Shown: positions 41,565 through 45,409 of the stretch, piece by piece
How positions within the stretch are numbered: the stretch's first letter is position 1
Layout: every line of letters begins with the position of its first letter
Origin: Roseiarcus fermentans
GTDB lineage: Bacteria; Pseudomonadota; Alphaproteobacteria; Rhizobiales; Beijerinckiaceae
Assembly (NCBI RefSeq): GCF_003315135.1
Contig: NZ_QNRK01000051.1
Location: 1-45,409, forward strand
DNA: 45,409 bases
Reading direction: 5' to 3'
Translations under genes and position numbers: made by a program
Notes under the pieces: generated by a model
What the model saw: only the letters and a program-made list of their open reading frames with translations
Databases searched by the model: none
What the model was told of the DNA's origin: nothing

Positions 41565-42680
41565 ATGCTGGTCGGAGTTCCCAAGGAAATCAAGGACAAT
41601 GAGTTTCGCGTCGGCTTGACGCCGGCGGCGGTCGCGGAACTCGTCCATCACGGCCACCAGGCGATCGTGGAGACGGGCGCCGGCGTCGGGTCCGGCTCTC
41701 CGGACGAGCTTTACGCCCGCGCCGGAGCGACACTGGTCGATTCGCCGGCCGAGATCTTCGCCCGCGCCGACATGATCGTGAAGGTCAAGGAGCCGCTCGC
41801 GGACGAGCGGAAGCGGCTGCGTCCCGGCCAGATTTTGTTCACCTACCTGCATCTGGCCCCCGATCTGGCGCAGACCCGGGACCTGATCGCCTCGGGCGCC
41901 GTCTGCATCGCCTACGAGACGGTGACCGACCGGCACGGCCAGTTGCCGTTGCTCACCCCGATGTCGGAGGTCGCCGGCCGTCTCGCCCCGCAGGTCGGGG
42001 CGCATGCGCTGGAGAAGGCGCAGGGCGGGCGCGGCGTTCTGCTCGGCGGCGTGCCGGGCGTCGCCGCCGCCAGCGTGGTCGTTCTCGGCGGCGGGGTTTC
42101 CGGCACCCACGCCGCGACCATCGCCGTCGGCATGGGCGCGACCGTCACGGTGGTCGACCGTTCGCACGAGGCGCTGCGGCGCCTCTCGGCCCAGTTCGGA
42201 TCGGCGCTGAAAACCGTCTATTCGACCCGCGCCGCCATCGCCGATCTCGTCAGCGAGGCCGATCTGGTGATCGGGGCGGTGCTGCTGCCCGGGGCGGCCG
42301 CGCCCAAGCTGATCACCCGGCCGATGCTGAAGACCATGCGGCCGGGCGCGGTGATCGTCGACATCGCCATCGATCAGGGCGGTTGCTGCGAGACGTCGAA
42401 GCCGACCACCCATTCCAACCCGACCTATGTGGTGGACGGCGTCGTCCACTATTGCGTCGCCAACATGCCCGGCGCGGTCGCGCGCACCTCGACCTTCGCG
42501 CTCAATCACGCGACGCTGCCCTTCACCCTGGCGCTCGCCGACAAGGGCTGGCGGGAGGCGCTGAAGGAGGACCGGCATCTGCTCGCCGGCCTCAACGTGT
42601 GCGAGGGCAAGCTGACCTGCGCGCCGGTCGCCGAGGCGCATGGCCTCGAATCGGTCAGCGCGGAGTCGGCGCTCGGTTAG
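41565..42680 (+). CDS. ald: alanine dehydrogenase
   Basis: A 371-residue NAD-dependent enzyme interconverting L-alanine and pyruvate plus ammonia. It begins [20 protein letters not shown], which contains the pyruvate-binding Arg, and includes KVKEPLADE, the Rossmann motif [20 protein letters not shown], and [20 protein letters not shown] with the catalytic His/Asp region. Length is the norm (370-375). Likely used to degrade alanine or assimilate ammonium, under control of the divergent Lrp gene. Terminator-like hairpin GGGCGGCG/CGCCGCCC follows the stop. Confidence 0.96.
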   Translation: MLVGVPKEIKDNEFRVGLTPAAVAELVHHGHQAIVETGAGVGSGSPDELYARAGATLVDSPAEIFARADMIVKVKEPLADERKRLRPGQILFTYLHLAPDLAQTRDLIASGAVCIAYETVTDRHGQLPLLTPMSEVAGRLAPQVGAHALEKAQGGRGVLLGGVPGVAAASVVVLGGGVSGTHAATIAVGMGATVTVVDRSHEALRRLSAQFGSALKTVYSTRAAIADLVSEADLVIGAVLLPGAAAPKLITRPMLKTMRPGAVIVDIAIDQGGCCETSKPTTHSNPTYVVDGVVHYCVANMPGAVARTSTFALNHATLPFTLALADKGWREALKEDRHLLAGLNVCEGKLTCAPVAEAHGLESVSAESALG

Positions 42681-42724
42681 GAGAGCTCCCTGGCCAGCCC
42701 AACGGGCTTCGCGGAAAATGGCGG

Positions 42725-42743
42725 GGGCGGCGTCTCGCCGCCC
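42725..42743 (+). terminator. hairpin after ald
   Basis: GGGCGGCG (42725-42732) and CGCCGCCC (42736-42743) form a perfect 8-bp stem with a TCT loop, 45 bp after the ald stop. There is no T-tract. Confidence 0.5.
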
Positions 42744-42785
42744 TGGGCGCCCGAGACGGGCCCCCTCCCGCCCAAGCCTGCTCAG

Positions 42786-42823
42786 GCGAAACGGCGACTC
42801 ACTGGGTCGAGCCGCCCTCCGGG
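42786..42823 (+). repeat. direct repeat left of the parD-parE module
   Basis: The sequence CTCACTGGGTCGAGCCGCCC and its flanks match 43537-43574, which covers the 3' end of the gamma-glutamylcyclotransferase gene; about 31 of 35 aligned bases are the same. On the minus strand both encode PEGGSTQ and a stop. Confidence 0.75.
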
Positions 42824-42936
42824 TTGCTCGCGATGCAGCGTGAGGGGCGGCCTCGAACCCCGTTCGCATTTGTCCAGTAGGATTCCATCCCATCCCATCC
42901 TGTGTCACGATGCGCACAGCGAGAATGGATTCCCGT

Positions 42937-43212
42937 ATGCGGACGACGCAACAATTCAGCATCACGCTGCCGCACGATATGGCTGCAGTCGTTGAAGCAA
43001 AGGTCAAGTCCGGGGCGTATGCGTCGGTCAGCGAGGTCATGCGCGACGGCGTGTGCGCGCTGATGGAGCGCGAGGCGGCGGTCGAGCGCTGGCTGCGCGA
43101 GGAAGTCGTCGCCGGTCACAACGAATATCTCGCCGATCCGAGCAAGGGAGTCCCCGGCGACGCCATCCTGGATCGGATCAAGGCCCGTCGCCGCGCCGAG
43201 CGCGGCGCGTAG
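42937..43212 (+). CDS. parD: ParD-family antitoxin
   Basis: A 91-residue ribbon-helix-helix protein. MRTTQQFSITLPHDMAAVVE is the DNA-binding strand-helix, SGAYASVSEVMRDGVCALME the second helix, and the C-terminal helix (RWLREEVVAGHNEYLADPSK) would hold the ParE toxin. It matches the CopG/Arc/MetJ-type ParD antitoxins. ATGs at 42937 and 42925 (MDSRMRTT) are both possible; I use the former, where homology starts. Its toxin partner, 9 bp downstream, is frameshifted, so the antitoxin may now be orphaned. It normally represses its own promoter together with ParE. Confidence 0.85.
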   Translation: MRTTQQFSITLPHDMAAVVEAKVKSGAYASVSEVMRDGVCALMEREAAVERWLREEVVAGHNEYLADPSKGVPGDAILDRIKARRRAERGA

Positions 43213-43221
43213 CGCGACGCC

Positions 43222-43514
43222 GTGCAAGTCACGCCCCGCGCGGAACGCCAACTCGATGCGCTGCACCGGTACATCGCGGACCATGGCGGTGAACGACGCG
43301 CGGATGGATACATTGCGCGCATCGTCGATTTCTGCATAGGGTTGACGACGTTCCCACTGCGGGGGCAGGCGACGATCTGCTCGAGGGGCTGCGCACGACC
43401 GGTTTCGAGCGTCGCCTCACGGTCGCATTCGTTGTCGCCGAGGACACGGTTGTGATCGAAGGTGTCCTTTACGGCGGGCAAGACTTCGAGGCGGCGTTCG
43501 CGGACGACGCGTGA
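43222..43514 (+). pseudogene. parE: ParE-family toxin, frameshifted
   Basis: Starting at GTG 43222 the frame reads VQVTPRAERQLDALHRYIAD, then HGGERRADGYIARIVDFCIG and FPLRGQA. At about 43370 homology moves to another frame: DDLLEGLRTTGFERRLTVAF, VVAEDTVVIEGVLYGGQDFE ending ADDA and stop 43512-43514. Joined by one inserted base, the whole is a normal ParE toxin of about 97 residues (gyrase poison, RelE/ParE fold). As it stands it is a truncated 77-residue product. It is a one-base deletion unless the sequence has an error. The GTG start directly after parD (9 bp) is typical. Confidence 0.8.
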
Positions 43515-43536
43515 CTCGAGCGCCGCGCCCTCCGGG

Positions 43537-43574
43537 TGAAACCGCGGCTCACTGCGTCGAGCCGCCCTCCGGCG
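43537..43574 (+). repeat. direct repeat right of the parD-parE module
   Basis: This copy overlaps the last codons of the gamma-glutamylcyclotransferase gene, so it is the likely original, and the left copy looks derived from it. The two copies bracket about 750 bp containing only parD and parE. Confidence 0.75.
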
Positions 43575-43914
43575 GGCCGCGCAGGGCGTCGACGTAGACC
43601 CAGGCTCTCAGCCCCGAGGCGAGCGGCGCCAGCACTCGCCGGTAGGCGTCGACCTCGTAGGCGTCGGCGCGCTCGAGGTCCTCGTCGTCGATCTCGAACA
43701 CCGTGCCCTTGACGCGGTCTTCCTGCCAGCCGGTGTGGACGACGATCGGGTGATGCGACCGCCCGCTCTTGGCGGTGACGGTCGGGTCTTCGATCTTGAT
43801 TAGCTCCTGGGCATAGCCGACGAGTTCGTCGGGTTTTCCGGTGAGCAGCCTGCCGAAGGTGGCGCGTTGCACGCCGTCCTGTTGCAGCGTGCCATACGAG
43901 AAGAGAAGCGGCAT
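43549..43914 (-). CDS. gamma-glutamylcyclotransferase (AIG2-like) family protein
   Basis: A 121-residue protein beginning MPLLFSYGTLQQDGVQRATF, the GGCT/AIG2 substrate-binding YGTLxxxxxxR signature. Further conserved positions are VHTGWQEDRVKGTVFEIDDE, with the likely catalytic Glu in the segment DLERADAYEVDAYRRVLAPL. It may cleave gamma-glutamyl peptides or be a related cyclotransferase; substrate unproven. The 3' end carries the repeat described (GGSTQ stop). It is downstream of the SleB-like gene on the same strand with 62 bp between, so possibly co-transcribed. Confidence 0.82.
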   Translation of the reverse strand: MPLLFSYGTLQQDGVQRATFGRLLTGKPDELVGYAQELIKIEDPTVTAKSGRSHHPIVVHTGWQEDRVKGTVFEIDDEDLERADAYEVDAYRRVLAPLASGLRAWVYVDALRGPPEGGSTQ

Positions 43915-43976
43915 CGAAGAGGGTCCCCGGTCGAAGCCGCGAGTGTAGCCGGGCGGCCGGCGCGGCCGCAATCGGT

Positions 43977-45149
43977 TTACGGGCGGTCGCCGTGGCCGTT
44001 GAGCGCCCCCGGCGCCCAGACCACGCCGTCGCGCATGGCGTAGAAGATGTGCAGGCCGATGCGGTCGACGCGCTTGAGGTAGCCGACCCAGAACGGCGCG
44101 ACGTAGGCGGCGTGGTAGTTGACCGCCTCGGCGACGTCCGCGTTGTAGTTGCGGCCGCTGACCACCTCGTCGGCGATGCGCGTCGCCGTCGCCCACGGCC
44201 CCGGCTCCTCGATCCGCAGCGACTTGCCCTCGCAGGCGAAGGAGAACTGGCAGGCGAACGGGCGGTTGCGGTCCTGGTACACCACGCTGCACACCGTCGT
44301 CGGGTAGATGCCGCTGCGGACCCGGTTGAGCACCACTTGCGCGACCGCGGCCTGTCCGGCTTCCGGCTCCGAGCGCGATTCGAAGTAGATCGCCTCGGCG
44401 AGGCAGCGCATCTGGCGGGCGCTGTCCTTGGGGTCGATCAGCGCGGCATAGTCGGGCTTTGCGCCGCCGAGCGGGGACTGGGCGGCGATCGTTGTCTGGG
44501 CGGGGACCGAATCGCCCTGGATCTCGACCACCACGCCGTCGGTCGGGGTTGGCGATTCGGCGTTGAGGGCGAATTCCAGCGGGACGGCCGGCGTCGCGCC
44601 GTCGCTGACCGATGCGGTCGCGCCGGGGGGTTGCGCGGGCGTGTCCGATCCGGGAGGGCTCATGGTGTGATCGGGGTCGAATTCGGCCGCGCGCGGGCTG
44701 CGCCCGGATGCGTCGCCGCGCGCGAACGAGTCGAAAGCGATCGGTCCGCTGCGCCTGCGGGCGTCGAAGCCCGGCCTCGGACCGATGAACGGATTGCCCT
44801 TGACGCGGCGGTCGACGTCGGGGAGAGCGCCCGAACCGTCCTTCAGGGCGCGGTTCGGCTCGATTTCGTCCGGGTCGCCATCGTCGTCCGGGTCGCCGAT
44901 CACCAGGCGGCTCTCGATCAGCGGCGACGGCGTCCCGTCGACCCCGACCGCCTGATAGCGGCTCGCGGCCTCGATCGCCCGGCGCAGGGGGGAGTCCGCC
45001 GCCGGCGAGCCGGCGCGGCCGTAGGCGCTGGCGTAGGGGGCGCGCTCCTGCTCCGCTTCCGCCGTGATCGACAGCAGCACGCCGATCGCGAGGCACCACG
45101 GGGCGACCGTCGATGCGGCCCAAGTTAAAGGCGAGCGACCCATACGCAT
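43977..45149 (-). CDS. SleB-like cell wall hydrolase
   Basis: A 390-residue exported protein with an N-terminal hydrophobic signal/anchor (WAASTVAPWCLAIGVLLSIT), a long low-complexity Asp/Pro/Arg-rich region (residues 35-240), and a C-terminal Hydrolase_2/SleB domain: RCLAEAIYFESRSEPEAGQA, AVAQVVLNRVRSGIYPTTVC, SVVYQD, ACQFSFACEGKSL. The catalytic Glu is in the AEAIYFESR segment. Such proteins cut peptidoglycan (lytic transglycosylase-type), and alphaproteobacterial forms act in growth or division rather than spore germination. The ATG at 45149 or 45143 (MGRSPL) is possible. Confidence 0.88.
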   Translation of the reverse strand: MRMGRSPLTWAASTVAPWCLAIGVLLSITAEAEQERAPYASAYGRAGSPAADSPLRRAIEAASRYQAVGVDGTPSPLIESRLVIGDPDDDGDPDEIEPNRALKDGSGALPDVDRRVKGNPFIGPRPGFDARRRSGPIAFDSFARGDASGRSPRAAEFDPDHTMSPPGSDTPAQPPGATASVSDGATPAVPLEFALNAESPTPTDGVVVEIQGDSVPAQTTIAAQSPLGGAKPDYAALIDPKDSARQMRCLAEAIYFESRSEPEAGQAAVAQVVLNRVRSGIYPTTVCSVVYQDRNRPFACQFSFACEGKSLRIEEPGPWATATRIADEVVSGRNYNADVAEAVNYHAAYVAPFWVGYLKRVDRIGLHIFYAMRDGVVWAPGALNGHGDRP

Positions 45150-45307
45150 TCCACGCGCTTCACCCTGTCGCCGTCAGCGCGAGTCCCGGGCAAGCCGGCG
45201 CGCGCAATATGAACGGTTTGGTTATCGCCGCTTAAGGTTGCGCGCGGGTTACCGGAGGGAAGGGCGGGACGTCCCGGTTTGGGACGGGGGCGCGGCCCGC
45301 AGGGCCG

Positions 45308-45409
45308 CGGCAGTCGGCAGTCGGCAGTCGGCAGTCGGCAGTCGGCAGTCGGCAGTCGGCAGTCGGCAGTCGGCAGTCGGCAGTCGGCAGTCGGCAGTCG
45401 GCAGTCGGC
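45308..45409. repeat. 7-bp tandem repeat at the window edge
   Basis: The unit GGCAGTC is repeated without a single change for about 14.5 copies to the last base of the window. It may continue beyond, and a repeat at the very edge is a typical place for an assembly to break. It lies in the region upstream of the SleB-like gene. Confidence 0.95.

Noticed and set aside
45308-45409. Possible CRISPR array at the window end
   Set aside because: The unit is only 7 bp with no spacers; it is a simple tandem repeat.

Overview
The window is GC-rich, gene-dense chromosomal DNA from an alphaproteobacterium, most likely Hyphomicrobiales (Rhizobiales). The signs are a Ros/MucR regulator, an infA-maf-yacG cluster, an alphaproteobacterial phasin (so probably polyhydroxyalkanoate granules), a short psd-pssA phospholipid pair, glnK-amtB, and long-form FtsK. 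A PEP-CTERM protein and a family near Methylocystaceae/Beijerinckiaceae would fit, but the species cannot be fixed from the sequence alone.

Layout. 1-5.2 kb: tail of a secreted repeat-type protein, then infA-maf-yacG and an ABC exporter-psd-pssA cluster, all on the minus strand. 5.6-9.4 kb: mucR facing upp across a strong hairpin, then pgsA-moaD-moaE, a GlsB-type membrane protein and a YidB-like protein. 9.8-15.5 kb: PEP-CTERM protein, RNase AS-like exonuclease, a small conserved protein, a phasin, a small acidic protein, two tandem membrane-bound class III cyclases that overlap by one base, and a small secreted protein. 15.7-17.3 kb: a repeat hot spot with restriction-system remnants, a DUF559 nuclease-like gene framed by inverted REP-like palindromes, an 'empty' pair of the same palindromes, and a MITE-like element of about 0.23 kb.

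17.4-28.2 kb: ftsK; the nitrogen-regulated glnK-amtB pair with a candidate sigma-54 promoter and a clear terminator; and a LacI-type regulator divergent from a four-gene sugar ABC importer organised like ytfQ-ytfR-ytfT-yjfF. The second MITE copy lies inverted after this operon. 28.5-29.4 kb holds no recognisable gene. 29.4-33.0 kb: a TetR regulator divergent from an oxidoreductase-SDR-MFS efflux operon, with a good palindromic operator between them. 33.2-39.5 kb: ribokinase, a one-TM protein, a 2H phosphoesterase, an MDR oxidoreductase divergent from an XRE/MmyB regulator, and a DegQ/HtrA protease. 39.7-42.7 kb: xseB, an amino-acid-type solute-binding protein, and an Lrp regulator divergent from alanine dehydrogenase. 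42.8-45.4 kb: a parD-parE module with a frameshifted toxin, bracketed by a short direct repeat; a gamma-glutamylcyclotransferase-like protein; a SleB-type cell wall hydrolase; and a 7-bp tandem repeat that runs off the window edge.

The most interesting part is the DUF559 gene carried between inverted palindromes, where one palindrome supplies the likely start codon. An empty copy of the same palindrome pair lies about 0.5 kb away, and restriction-modification remnants surround the element. This looks like a small nuclease-bearing mobile unit. Secondary points are the long inverted MITE pair bracketing 11 kb of core genes, the repeat-flanked decayed toxin-antitoxin module, the twin cyclases, and a 34-bp motif shared by two otherwise unrelated minus-strand upstream regions.
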